DNA of 64,000 bases, from assembly GCF_041381155.1 (NCBI RefSeq), contig NC_091135.1:53147997-53211996 (forward strand), written 5' to 3'. The position numbers were made by a program, and so were the translations under genes. This DNA is from Argopecten irradians (Eukaryota; Mollusca; Bivalvia; Pectinida; Pectinidae). The notes under the pieces were generated by a model that was not told the origin of the DNA, ran no database searches, and saw only the letters and a list, made by a program, of their open reading frames with translations. Below are positions 1 through 12,380 of the stretch, piece after piece (position 1 is the first letter of the stretch; the number at the start of each line of letters is the position of its first letter).

Positions 1-1434
1 ATTTGTGTTCTCCCTAGTCTTATTGTCAGAACAAAGGTGTTAGTGATAGACTGTTTGATTTTAGGCCAAGTGTTTACTACAAAAATTACATATGTTAGAT
101 AGGAAATAGCTTCACACTCGAGCTAATCTCATCATTTAAGTCAGTGCTTGGCAGATACAAGCTATGTTGTATGACTGTGTGGTGCATGCTTGTGGTGCTT
201 ATAATATGTTGTTTGCTTGGTGTGGTGCTTGTCTTGTGGTGCTAAGGTGTTGTCTAATTGGTCTTCTTCTGTGCAAATTTATGGTGCTGCTAATAATTGA
301 GCGATTCCTTATTTGGTGTGTTTTCTGCCTAGTAGGACAAACTCACTATCACACTCCAGGTGTTAACACTAGCCACAATTACCAACACATATACTTCAGC
401 AAAGTCATTTATATTTCATAAGCCCTCATAACTTTTGGTTTCATACTTCTTGTCATCTGCTGACATAATTGAGCATAACAGCCGTTGATTAGATAGAACT
501 GCATCCACAGCACTATGAGCTGTTTGGGAAGTGATTTCCCTGGGGTTTACAACAGATTACAAACAAGCCCAGTATCTTGTCTTGATAATCTCGCTACAAT
601 ACAATTGCTACATTGAGAATGTTTATAAGTAAATTGAACACTGGGACATGAGAAACCAGGTGTAGTATGACGATAACTTCATGTTAATGCTGCTGCAGTG
701 TTCTCCATCTCCCCTACAACCCATGATGACTAGTCCTGGTGCTTCCATGTCGTTAATTCCATAAAGATTTACTACTGACAATGGGAAAGCCATTAGATGA
801 CGTCACGCCTACCATTATAAGCTAATTGCATATGTTGTCTGAAAGTGCATGCATGAGAAAATCAAATCTGAAGCCTTCAATTTTAAACTGATTATGCCAA
901 TAATGAATAGCGTCACTAATAAGTTAAGCTCTCTATAGTCTTACTCCTGTATTGGATCAATAGAAGAAATCTAAATGTTACCCAGCAATAAACAAATCAA
1001 AATTCATTCATTTTATGCACACAATTCAAATCACAAGATGTTGATCTTTCCTTCTGAGTTAGTCTCCCATTGTGAAGAATAGGTCCATCCATTCCATCCA
1101 TTCACCTATCATCCTTTCTAGACTCATTATTTCTTACTGTCTGTAGATATCTTGCATACCAAAAGTAAACCACTGTGAATATATTTTGACTATTGACCTA
1201 GAAATGAGCCAAGTGATCTTATTGTGTTGACTTTGTACTGTATCAGGGGTCTTTAAAGTATGACCTTCATAGTAAATGTTGCATGGCCACCTTCTTTTTG
1301 CCTTTTGCCCAAGGTGTCTCATCATTTCACATTGTCGAGTGGTAAACCAACAAAACCTAGGGTGAATCTACAGCTTGGTGATTAATGTTATAAGTAGCAT
1401 GGCCACTTCCTTCTGTCCTGCTTCAATTTCTATT
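1..1434. other. no gene recognised
   Basis: AT-rich sequence with only short random open frames. I see no splice-bounded exon, RNA gene or structured repeat that I can defend. Confidence 0.5.
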
Positions 1435-1737
1435 GAAACCTAGGGATTGTATATGGGGGACATCAGCTTTATTTTACACTAATTCTGTGACAAATGAAAC
1501 CTAGGGATTGTATATGGGGGACATCAGCTTTATTTTACACTAATTCTGTGACAAATGAAACCTAGGGATTGTATATGGGGGACATCAGCTTTATTTTACA
1601 CTAAATCTGTGACAAATGAAACCTAGGGATTGTATATGGGGGACATCAGCTTTATTTTACACTAATTCTGTGACAAATGAAACCTAGGGATTGTATATGG
1701 GGGACATCAGCTTTATTTTACACTAATTCTGTGACAA
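1435..1737. repeat. 61-bp tandem repeat, five copies
   Basis: A 61-bp unit starting GAAACCTAGGGATTGTATAT is repeated five times, with starts near 1435, 1496, 1557, 1618 and 1679. The copies are almost identical (one clear substitution, in copy 3), so the array expanded recently. The period is not a multiple of three and no frame stays open across it. Confidence 0.95.
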
Positions 1738-2275
1738 ACATATGTAAAGCTGAGAAGTATTTAGTTTGCACAGGGTATGGTCAATGATGTTGTAATAAGG
1801 CTGCAGACTAAAATGCTTGTCTAAAAGATGAAACATTTTGTAATTACAAAATTGTGTATTACGCTGTAGACAAACTGTGTCATTGTACTCAAGTACCTAC
1901 GTTTGTAGATATGATTAACTTTCAGGCTGAAGGAGGTAAGACAATAATGTAATCCTGAAAGGAAAGCAAGCGGGATATAGTGTCCTTGAATTTAAACATT
2001 CATTCCTTACATTCATTTCTGAGAATGCTGTACCCAGATGGAGAATATATATAATTCAGTACTGCTGGTGACAGCTAAGACAGCCCATCTCGGCCACATG
2101 TACATCTATATAGGATCAGTTGTCTTCCTGTATGACATCATGGCTGTATTTGTTCCTTCTTCAATTTTCTAAGTCTTTCCATATATATTTCCAGGTACTT
2201 ATGATTTGATTTTGGAAATAAAAATGTCACAGAAGATTAGTTATGTTGAAAAGTTTCGAAAAAGATTTATTCATA

Positions 2276-2400
2276 TCATCGATTTTCACTCAGAAAGTTG
2301 ATTGTGTCTTCTAGAGCAGTAATTAATTCTTGAAAATAGCAGATTTTTGTGATGGTTGTTCTTACAGGAAGGCTTTGCAATGAAAGTGAACTAGAAATGT
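2276..2400 (-). CDS. terminal exon of an unrecognised protein-coding gene
   Basis: On the minus strand an acceptor (GGAATTACAG) is followed by 125 nt that end in TGA. AATAAA follows five bases later (2266-2271). The exon encodes about 41 residues, including ISSSLSLQSLPVRTTITKIC and an acidic, possibly coiled C-terminus ending FLSENR. Its phase (two leading bases completing a codon) matches the 28-nt exon at 5206-5233, and that exon matches the one at 5944-6118, so the three probably form one gene's 3' end. I do not recognise the family. Splice motifs, phase agreement and the poly(A) signal are seen; the gene model is inference. Confidence 0.55.
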
Positions 2401-2500
2401 CTGTAATTCCTAAAATCCTGATTACATGGACATGCATAATACACAGTTGGGATCTTATCCATTTTGAGTAGCATGTTAATCTTGCCAAGTAGGAGGTCAA

Positions 2501-3685
2501 AACTAGCCATGCCTTCTTATCAATGTAAATCTATACAAAGACAAATTTACTGATAAAACAGGTTTTCATTTCTCTAGATGTTCCCATTTAAAGAATATTT
2601 GAATACATACATGTATGTTGCAATATACAAACTTAGCTGCAAGTAAACTCCAATGTAAAGTAGAACTTTTTAACTGTGGCAGTGTAATTCATGCATATAT
2701 CAATTACAAGTTGGTTGATACTAGACAGCTTCATATAACAAACTGCACGGTATAACAAATATATCCATTATACATGAAATAAATCAATATCATTTAAGTA
2801 ACAGCTGAATGTTTAACTATGTTTTTGTTCAATGAGTATTATCGAGTCTTGTTTACATATACTGTAAGTGAATGTGTTTCAGTTGCAGTCGGCAGGCGGA
2901 AGCAAGTCGTAGGACTTGTAAGAAATGAACAATGCAATATTCTACCTGACTGATTAATGCAATATTAATGTTGTATTAACTTGCTCTCAAATAACCTTGA
3001 ATTTGTTGTAAACTCATTACAATATACTACATAGGACCGTGTTAGACATTTAATACCTAGCCATTAATCTTTACATAATTTATGACGATAGCTTTAATAC
3101 AATATAAGAATAAGCCATGGAAAAATTAATAATGTAATGTCTATTTTTTTGGACATACAAAAAATGTAAACATTTTGGCCACAAAATTGATATCTAGCTT
3201 TTTTAAATATCAATTTATCAAAGATTTCCAATTCAAAATATTCCAGACAAAAACATTATAACTATTGCCTAATTAAGTAAAATAGCCTACCGGTATATCC
3301 TTTTAAAATGATAGAATAACTTTTATACATTTAAAAATGAAAAATAAATCGGCTATCGTAACATGAAACACCTGCATATAAACAATCAGTTTTTTGTGGT
3401 ACAATAATTATTTAACTTCTCATGATTCATTGATTGTCAAACAACCCATTCACCATATATACCTACATATTTATACAAGTACAATGGTGATATATGTAAT
3501 CATCTCGCTGACAAAGTAAAGGACTTAAATGCATTGTGACCTCTAAAGGTATAGGACAATACAGAGAAAATAAACATATTTCACAGCTGCATTAGCCCCA
3601 TTAAGTTGTCTTTGTAACTTGCGTATAAGTTGTTGGTGGTTCAAATTTACTTTGTAAATATATAAGGAACATCAAAAAGCTTTAA
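2501..3685. other. no gene recognised
   Basis: AT-rich, intron-like DNA inside the putative minus-strand gene. No exon or clear repeat was found. Confidence 0.45.
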
Positions 3686-4085
3686 AGGCCCACTACCTTT
3701 CCGAAACGGCTTTCAATTTTTAAAATGGGAATGTAAAACAAGATCGATAATTTTGTAGAGTCCTAAAAATTATTAACTTACAGTTAATACTACATTTATC
3801 GTCACCTTCTGAACGATTTGATTAAAATAAATAAAATGTTTATTTTCATAACGCGGGTCGTATTATGTTTCCCGCCGTCGTCCTAAATACCGCGCGGTAG
3901 TTGACTATCACTGCGCCAGACGGCAAAACAGCGAATTGACTCTCCACTGTTTTCATATATTACGCAGGCAATCTTGCATATGTTTGGTGTCGTAACCATA
4001 TTTTAGATCATCGGTATGCATTTTCTGGTGTTATTAATGTTTTTTAAGAAACCTTTCTATTTTGCTCCGGAAAGGTAGTGGGCCT
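3686..4085. mobile_element. 400-bp MITE with TTAA target duplication (piggyBac-like)
   Basis: The termini are inverted: AGGCCCACTACCTTTCCG at the left and its complement at 4068-4085. Both sides are flanked by TTAA (3682-3685 and 4086-4089). The element is 400 bp, has no coding capacity and is more GC-rich in its core than its surroundings. TTAA duplication is typical of piggyBac-group elements; the family assignment rests only on that. Confidence 0.85.
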
Positions 4086-4796
4086 TTAAGTCTAAGATTG
4101 AGATCCAGCTGTGATTATAGTCAACTTCTATGGGCTCCAGACCTAATTCAATTGTCACATTGCTATCTAATCAAATAAGTATTATGAAATTTTTCATAGC
4201 AAAAACTGCATAAAGATTTGCTTTGTTTAAGATTCAATGCTAAGTATTAGTTTGTATATAAATTACTTTGATCAAACTTCAAACGGAAGATAATCAAAAG
4301 ATGGACAAAACATTAAAATCACCAACTTCCTTTGGTGTCGTGAATAGCAGGATTTTTATAATGTCATACAAATGTTTACATCCTTGCTTTATTGGTTTCT
4401 ATTAATATGTTTAGTAAAGTCTAAAGAATTCATGACCTTGACACGACAGGTTTTTTTTATATGCTGTCACCTAGACATAAAGAGAGATCAAGGAGAATTA
4501 CACTTACAAAGCTGCAGAGAAAGAGTTCCTTTTGAACCCTCCTCCAAAAATAATTTATTCTTGCTTTAGTCAAGTGTCTGAAAAGGGTTGTTTTTAAGGG
4601 ATACCAATAAAAATTGGGGCATGGTCTTTTTGGGATAAAAATGAGAACAAACAAATTCTTAAAATCCTGAATTTTTTTTAAAAACTATTTTTATACATGT
4701 ACCTACTTTCCTTTGTCGCATCCATACAACACTCATACATTTTGCTAAGTTAGGTGACATGAAAGTTATAACAAGCGGATATAATCTTTTGTGATT

Positions 4797-5020
4797 TATG
4801 TAACCTTACTCTCGGCGAGATTTGAACCCACATACTTGACACTTACCATCGGCTCTGCATCTTTTTTTTTTTCCAAGGATAAAAATAATTTTATTTTCCC
4901 ATCAACAGGGCCCCGGGGTTGGGTCTCCCGAGGTTCCTCACAAAACAAACAAATAAAAACAATCAAAGAAGCATTATCGGCTCTGCTTCTTAACCACTAC
5001 ACTACTGGGTCAGTTGGCGA
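4797..5020 (-). mobile_element. tRNA-derived SINE head, interrupted
   Basis: The reverse strand reads like a tRNA head: an A-box-like stretch (TAGTGTAGTGGTTAAG) and a B-box-like stretch (GGGTTCAAATCTC). The two halves are separated by a 117-bp insertion. The anticodon region is disrupted and no complete cloverleaf is left, so this is a SINE or tRNA fossil and not a working tRNA. Confidence 0.5.
4859..4975 (-). mobile_element. 117-bp poly(A) retroposon with 11-bp target duplication
   Basis: The insertion is bounded by the 11-bp direct repeat ATCGGCTCTGC (4848-4858 and 4976-4986). On the minus strand it ends in a run of 12 or more A next to one repeat, as retroposed sequences do. The body contains a GC-rich segment (ACCTCGGGAGACCCAACC) of unknown source. 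Confidence 0.7.
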
Positions 5021-5205
5021 ACCAAAGGCAAAACATTCTGTACAAAACTATGGCTTTAAAATTAATCCTGCTTTATTAATACAATGATAATTATGAAGTG
5101 TTTTGTTTATTGAGTACATTTGAGAATGAATGAAGAGGATAATTCATTTGTTTTCTCACCAAAGATTTGTTTTGTCATAAAGGGGGGTTCAAAAGGAACT
5201 CTTAC

Positions 5206-5233
5206 CATGTGACCTAGTACAGTCAAGGCCATT
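5206..5233 (-). CDS. 28-nt micro-exon of the unrecognised minus-strand gene
   Basis: The reverse strand has an acceptor (CCTTCTGACAG), 28 exon bases and a good donor (GTAAGAG). Read in phase 0 it gives NGLDCTRSH plus one base, which completes an Asp codon with the next exon at 2276-2400. The exon is very short, so it is supported mainly by phase agreement with both neighbours. Confidence 0.4.
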
Positions 5234-5943
5234 CTGTCAGAAGGCTGTTCCAACCCAGAAAAGCTAGAGTTCCTGATCAAGCTATATACATAGTATTATG
5301 CAATTAGGTCGTGCACTGTGTCAGCCTAATTGTATCTATAATTTATCAAGGGGTGCGGTACAATCAAATTTTGTGGATATCTATAAATTCAATGAAATAA
5401 AGATATTCAATTTAAATTTAATTGAAATATTGATAATGCTGATAAATATATTGAAGGCCATCCTGATATCTTTTTTTTTTTTTAAATTAAACCTTCTTTA
5501 GGCATGACTGTTATCTGTTGTCTATAATGGCAGGATAAGAGTCACAGGTGATAAAATGTAAGTGTGACATATAGTGTATGTAATGACTGCAGCAGCAGAG
5601 AATTTGACAAATGACAGGTGTTATGTACATGATAAACAATTTGATATGTTCTTTTTTAACATTCTTTTTGCACAAATACATACTTCATGAGTACAAATTG
5701 CACTTCATTTTATTGTCCATTGTTATATTCAGTCAAAAATGTCTACATTGTAATGCATAAATAATGCTGCAAACAAATTGCATGCACCTTGGGTGTATCA
5801 GCATGCATCACGCCCATACATGTACACAATTTTGACAAGCATATAATGCAAGTTTACCAAGATCATTTCATTTTAAGTGTATGCTTGAATCAAGAATAAT
5901 AATTTTGTTGTTCATTTTTTAAACAAACTTAAAGTGGACTCAC

Positions 5944-6118
5944 CAAGGGGATTTCCTCAGGCATGGAAACGTCTTTCAAAACTAAATCATCATCTAGCCA
6001 TTCACATTTAATAATCTCATGTCTCCTATGGACATCAATAGCAGCTTTGGCCAGAAGGTGAGAAGGTGTGGTGTAGACCAAGCCCAACATGGGGGTATTC
6101 TCACATCCAAAACACACA
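5944..6118 (-). CDS. internal exon of an unrecognised gene
   Basis: This is a 175-nt minus-strand exon between an acceptor ending TATCTAG and a strong donor (TTG then GTGAGT). It encodes 58 residues with a coherent composition, including FGCENTPMLGLVYTTPSHLL, then AKAAIDVHRRHEIIKCEW and an acidic stretch ending EEIPL. The ordered sequence with Cys, His and Trp looks like a real folded domain, but I cannot name it. The upstream exon must end in phase 2. The first exon at 12252-12380 ends in phase 0, so at least one exon between them is missing from this model. Confidence 0.55.
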
Positions 6119-7747
6119 CTAGATACAACGCCAGTATTCCTTCTGTCAAAGAATGCCTAAAACTATGCCCTATCTGATAACCCCCTCTACGCCATATAAT
6201 TGTCATTTACAAACTTTTCACGTTCCACTATGAGCACATTTCTACTGTATTGATCAGAGAGATGCTGCCAAACTGCCAGGAATTACCTAACGAAGTAAAA
6301 TGTCCATAATGGTAGCCTCTACTGAAGCACAAGTTAAGCACTTAAGGCTACACCTCCAGAAGCTTCCTCCTGTTATACACAAAGCCTCTCCTTCCCCATC
6401 TCAGCATCCCCAGTCAACCTTGAGAAGAACTGTGGTAAGCATAAAGCCTGCTTTGGCTTACTTAATGTTGTTTTGTTGCTCGACTGAGGTGAAAAAATTC
6501 TCCATGAATTATTTACTTTAATCTTACACCCAGGAGAAGAACGGATCAAGCAGGTCAACTGTATTTATTTCAGAAGTAATGAGCAATTTATATGTTCTAC
6601 TGTTTTACCTTTCACAATAGGAATTGCTTCTATCAAAAATCAATAAGAATACTAAAACAGTTTTACATCATAGTCGTCATGCTAACTTTTGGGTATGTGG
6701 GAGCTCTCCTGAGAAAACCACACATTTCAATGCATGCAGTCTGTGCTGATTTTGATCTTCTTGAAACACATTTAATACTTTTCAATGCTGGTAAGTTTGT
6801 ATCAGTAATTTTCTCTGAACTGAGCAAGAAAACGTGACCTATGGAATGAAACTATCTATAGTAAACTAGCTGAGGTGGACAATGTTGATCAATAAACTAC
6901 TTTTCACCATATATAAGTACATCATGCCAAACCTCTACACCACAACTCTTCTATTATATACCGGTACCAAGATAAATTTCTCTTTTAACCAAATTATATA
7001 TAAATACACTACAGTCTATGCAACCATCCTTGTACACTATAAAAATCTCATTAAACTTTAGAATTCATAGCACGATTACAAAACCACTGGAAGGTGAGGT
7101 CTACTGCAATGGCTTTGACATTTTTTTTTCAGTTAAACAGCCCCATTGTGATGCAATTATTATTTTTTTAATAAAATAATTCATAACATGGATTCTTCGA
7201 AAAGTTAATGGTCGAAACATGAAAAAGACTGCAAATTTGTTTGTAAATCATGCCAATATTAGGGCTGCAATGAAATAATAGTTATTATTCAATATAATTC
7301 AAAAGTATTTAAAGCTCTATAATATAATTTATGCGATCACATCATTGTGCAATGTTTAATTGATATATTACAGCGTTATATACTAAAGATTATTGAATAT
7401 TGATTCAATGAATACTTTTATTTACATTTTCTTATATTAATTTGTTTTTTTAATGATTACCAAATTACCAATGGTTCTTAAATGATATGATTTGACAAAA
7501 AATGTAAAATATCACACCATAGCCATTACACAAATGTATCAGTGACATAAAACTTTACATATACACCCTGAATTTTCACAATGAACTTTCCAGTCTGAAA
7601 ATTAGAAGCACTCAATTGTGTCTTCAGGGGTAAATTGCCTATAATGAACTGCTCCCAGATAAAATATTGTGTCACTGCGTTTTGATCAGACATTATCTAA
7701 TAACCTTGGTAAAGCACTACGAGACCCTTGTGTGTTCTGCCTAAAGT

Positions 7748-7958
7748 AATGGGAATAATTGACGTACCACGTGATACCCGGTAACGTTTGTGCGGGACTA
7801 TTGTTTCTATTGGTGATGGAATGATGTCAAAAGATGATATCCCGAGCTAACGTCATTTCAGCGGGAAGATTACAAATAGTTACGTTCCATCACCACTGGA
7901 TATACTAGTCCCGCACAAACGTTTTCGGTAATCATGTGGTGCGTGAATTAGTCCCATT
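7748..7958. mobile_element. palindromic MITE, about 75-bp arms
   Basis: The left arm starts AATGGGAATAATT and carries AACGTTTGTGCGGGACTA and TTGGTGATGGAA. The right arm is its imperfect inverted copy ending TCCCATT. The arms are about 75 bp and the whole element 211 bp, with no coding capacity. No clear target duplication is visible. Confidence 0.75.
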
Positions 7959-8829
7959 GCTACCCCATCAGCTTAGGCTCAATATATTGTTTGATATACA
8001 AGTATAATATTTAATAAGCTTAATGTTAAAATCATCAATCCAATGGTATAGAATATCACCAAGCATTCCACACAAGGCTTGCAGGCTTGGGTTCAATATG
8101 CTGATATTGTGCCTAATAAGCTTTGTTATGAGGCCATTTATTGGAAAGTGATAAAAAAGGCACTGCGGTACCCATATTTTTCCTATTTAGGTCATTATGA
8201 GAGGAGTACGAAGATCAAGGTTACCGTATGTGTACATGAAATATTAATTTCTATCTAAATGGACTAGTTGTCTTTATAGATTACTCTCAAATTCTGTGTA
8301 ATTAATGAGAAAATAGCATTATATTGCAGTCTTGCCGAAGTCCATTTGTGTGTATATGCTTTACACAGTGGTTGCTCCTGACTTAGGATCAATGTTTATA
8401 TCTGAAGATTTGCCAACCTAAGTGTGAAGTATTCATTGGAGACTTCAGTACCAGTGGTAAAGTCAGGATACACTCCATCTATTATTTATGTAAATCAAGC
8501 CAAAATAGCACAGCAAACACTTTTTCGCACTGATTACCTTAAACTTTAGTCTAATTCCCATTGGTATGAACTGATGAGTTCATAGATTATTCAAGCCATA
8601 TCTGACAGTTATTGAAGCCTTTGAGCTTGATCTGTAAGTTTTTTAACATTATGGGATTGTAATTATTCATGAATTGATCTACCAGAGTATATATATGCCT
8701 CTTTAGGGTATAAGTTAACATCAGAGACGCCTGTAATACACTGAATACCATGATGCCATCATATGATTTTGGGATGACACAGATTGGGCCTCCACCTATA
8801 CTCATCCAATTTATTTCTTAGCAAGAGCA

Positions 8830-9800
8830 TTATTTACAATGAAACTTAATATTTTGTACGAAGTCTACTTGAAACTACGGAACCGCACGGATACGAGAAA
8901 CATGGGGAAGAAAATATTGACTAAACTGCACGTCACCATCATAACAAGACATCTGATTCAGAACCAAGAAAGCATCGTCAACAAGCTGCAAACCGCAATG
9001 TTAGGCCATATAGAAGAGCATATTGAAGATATATTAAACAGAAGTTTCCAGCGTTTTCTCTTTGATGTACATCGAATGTGAACCGCTTTCTGAAACCACG
9101 CAAGCCGAAATACGGGAGAACAAAACTTTTGCACATTGAAGATCATTACACGAATATGACTCCACTGCTGAACAACAGAATTTACAATTTAACGCAACCT
9201 AAACAGATTTATACTAATGCTCTAGATATCTAAGCAACATTTATTTCACGAGTGATTTCTAATGGATACACGATTGCAACGTTATAAACGTTCATTGAGT
9301 ATCCAAACAAAACGTTTACCCATACAAACTCAACATTTGGACGATGAACTTTTGTAAGATTTTATACTTACTATATAGCCTTATCAAAAGTCTAGATAGC
9401 ATCAATTTTAGATCTTATTTTTACACATATTTTCTTGAAATTGAAAAAGACGTCTACATATACACTGTATGTGCATGTAGTTCCTCCTTTTATATATGAT
9501 ACACGAACTTTCTTTAGATCCACATTGAATGTTAGCTAATCAATCTATTAAAACTGCCAATGGTTATAAATACAATGTCCATTACAATATAGTTTTAAGT
9601 AATTATGACGTCACAATGCTATGTATCCATAACGTCACAATGTATTTAACAACTGTAACCAATTTAAACCGCAAATGTGTACTTCAGGGTAGATAAAATT
9701 TGTAAAAGTCGTCCTGATGACGGTCGCCTAGCAGTCGAAACATGTCGACCACATCAATATCCTGACCAAAATAAAGGAAAAAGAACACTTCTTGGATGTT
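8830..9800 (+). mobile_element. possible remnant of a retroelement 3' part with hammerhead-like motif
   Basis: Lysine- and arginine-rich open stretches on the plus strand (8839-9081, then another frame up to about 9230) look like a decayed ORF. About 500 bp further on (9710-9750) is CCTGATGACGG, then a short arm and GTCGAAACATGTCG. The CTGATGA...GAAA spacing resembles a hammerhead ribozyme core, of the kind known in Penelope-like elements and some other retroelements. Stem II pairing is poor as I read it, so neither the ribozyme nor the family is established. Confidence 0.25.
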
Positions 9801-12138
9801 GAGGATCCTTTATTTCTTGATTATAAATAAAATAAAGAACAATCAGCAGAAAAATAATACTGATATGTCAGTAAATCCGTCAATTCAGAACTTAAATGAC
9901 AGGATCTCAAAAATACTTGTCTGATCAGCTATTTCAGCTACTACTACTTAATCCTTAGTAAATGTTTTACACTTCATTACCCTAGTCAACACTAGAGTTG
10001 TGTATATATGTGTGAATATAATTAGGATTCTAACTCCTGTCATGATACTGAGATAGTTCTAAACTAAGGACCTGTTAGCATCTAATAACCAACAGTCTAA
10101 GGAATTCAGTAACAAAGATGCAAAGTGATATCACACCAATTTATTTGCGTGATATGAAATAAATTACATTAATAACTAAATATTGTTGACTTGTGATGCT
10201 TTCGTGAGCTAGAAATATAGTTTGGGAATCAAACTTTGTACTTTCCAGGGTTTCCTAGCTGCAGTGTCAGACCACCTACAAGCATCAAAAACACTATGAC
10301 TTTCTCATGACTTTCTTTTGTTTTACCTGGTAGTTTAATGTCCTATTAACATACAATTTCATTCCAGGTTTGATTGTCAGGTTTTTTCTCCCCACTACAT
10401 TGGGAATGGGTCCTGTGGCTTTGAATTTGGGAACATGTGCGACAAAACCAAGATTTTGGAAAAATAATGAAATGGTTGCATTGAAAAGTTAACATCAATT
10501 GGTCTACTAAAATTTACAACAGATATATGATATCAAATTAAGACTTAATATCATAAGATAATGGTAATTCCATAGTACTGCCTGGTAGTAAAGTAGTGTG
10601 AGACTTTGCTGGTAACTTTAATTTACAGAACCGTCTAAAGTTAGCTGTCCAAGTGTTTTTGATCCATCAGAACTTGTCTCTTTATCTTATTTATATGTTG
10701 TTCAATTTTATTATCATAGAATGAGGCAAGAGGGAATTTTAAAATGTGGATAAAATTAAAGGGAATATAGATTTTATTTCATAATTAAACAAAGATATAC
10801 TAATTTTACCACACGGTGTTTGCTAAGATTCATGTAGACAAGCTCAATTATCCTTGAAGGACCAATATTTGTCAGGGGAATAAAATCCCCTCAGATATCA
10901 ACAAAACATTAACAAATAAAATGTACCAATTGTATCAACATAAATATCTAACAGTTTGTCTTACTAGTACAACAAAGGGTCTACCAAATCGTTAATGATC
11001 TATCGAGATATTGGAAATTCTACCGTTCAGTCGCTGGGTGATGGCCGCCACAATAGGGGCCTATTTTCATCAGGGAATGCTGTTTAATTGCCTTGTTGCA
11101 AAAATTGAGGTCATTCCAAATAAATGTTAAGCAGCATTTAAGCTAAACTTTCTCATTGTTACATTGATTTTTAAGTCTTTAAACCCATCGGTCATTGAAA
11201 GTGACAAAGACCTCTGATCACATAGAATAACCTTATGTAATCATCAGTACCACATCAAAATTTTCGAGTAAGTTGAATCAACAAAATAATTTGTACCAAC
11301 CCAAAATCTAGGCTATGAATCACATGATCAGACACGTGACTTCTGGTACTTTGTTGACACACTGCTGATCAGTGCACCTGGACAGTCAAATGCTGACGAA
11401 AGTGTTTTAAAGTTTCATTTAAAAATGGATATTATATTACTGCATCGTTTTTATAAGGTTACTTGTTTATAGCACACACTCCATTTTAAGCAAGACAAAT
11501 CGATCTTTCTTGGCCAAATCTGCTTTGGCAGATGACACTCTTTATGAAATCACAATAGTTCATGAGATATAACTAGCAAAATTCTAAACATACAGCACTT
11601 GACCATAAGTCAATTTCAGAAAGACATGATTCCTAGTAGGTACAATTATTTCTTTATAAGAATTCAGTAAATTTTAATTAGATTCTAGGACTTATATATA
11701 TTGTTTAATTTTGAATATTAGTCAGCCGACAACTTTATGTTACATATTTTTAAGACCTTTATCAATTTCATGGAGTGCACAAAATTTGGAAAGTTAAAAG
11801 AAAAAAAGATCTCGTCCGAAATTGAAATGTTGATTTCATTAACTAATTCGTGACAACTCTTTAGGTTTTCGTAGAAATATTATATTAATATTTAGACTAG
11901 GCTACATTACAATGACGAGAGGACTTCTAGTTCGATAAGCGTATACGAGTTATTCCCCTTTGTTTACGACTGTATCAAATGTCAGTTGGAAAACTTATCA
12001 GCATCTTTTTTAAATTGTATCTCGTTACGAAGCGATAGCATAATCTAATCTACTCAACGGTATCAGTAAGCATGCTGACGAGTATTGTATCACACATTTT
12101 AAAGTATGCAGAAGATAACAAAATTACTTTCACACTGA
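9801..12138. other. no gene recognised; intron-like
   Basis: AT-rich DNA just downstream (minus strand) of the putative first exon at 12252-12380. A stretch near 10320-10440 weakly resembles the SINE seen at 27325 and 33152 but is too degraded to call. No convincing exon was found, although the gene model requires one. Confidence 0.4.
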
Positions 12139-12191
12139 CAATATTTTACACGACACTTACTAGGCCTACGTAAGTGTCGTGTAAAATATTG
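12139..12191. repeat. perfect 22-bp inverted repeat with palindromic loop
   Basis: CAATATTTTACACGACACTT plus AC (12139-12160) is perfectly complementary to 12170-12191. The 9-base loop contains the palindrome TAGGCCTA. It lies about 60 bp from the donor of the exon at 12252-12380, inside the presumed first intron. It is probably the core of a small hairpin element. Confidence 0.85.
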
Positions 12192-12251
12192 CCAGAGAGC
12201 ATCATTTATTTGACACCTGTGAACTGATAACAAAAGATTTCAAAAACCTAC

Positions 12252-12380
12252 CTTTACTTTCTTGTCATCTTCAGTTGGAACACTCATGTACTGCCCATTT
12301 GTTTCTTCATATACTGTTACAGAAGGTGAAGATCTGGCAGAGTTTTCCACTTCATCAACCTCTAAAGTAGTAGACGCCAT
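12252..12380 (-). CDS. putative first coding exon of an unrecognised minus-strand gene
   Basis: On the minus strand ATG (12380-12378) opens 43 codons that end AAG followed by donor GTAGGT. The peptide begins MASTTLEVDEVENSARSS and ends EDDKKVK. It is acidic and low in hydrophobic residues, like a disordered N-terminus, and has no signal peptide. The upstream DNA is locally GC-richer (CGCGCGG near 12449), as promoters often are. The exons at 5944-6118, 5206-5233 and 2276-2400 on the same strand may belong to this gene, but the phase shows a missing exon, so they could be separate genes. Confidence 0.5.

Noticed and set aside
164-421. 85-residue plus-strand frame rich in Cys, Leu and Val
   Set aside because: Composition follows local TG-rich repeats (GTGGTGCTT-like); no family resemblance.
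6300-6434. Plus-strand exon-like frame starting MSIMVASTEAQVKHLRLH with donor GTAAGC
   Set aside because: Plausible composition and donor, but no in-phase downstream exon was found and it lies close to a better supported minus-strand exon.
8587-8805. Minus-strand frame starting MSIGGGPICVIPKSYDGIMV
   Set aside because: The first part looks ordered, but it has no splice borders and no family match, and the rest is low quality.
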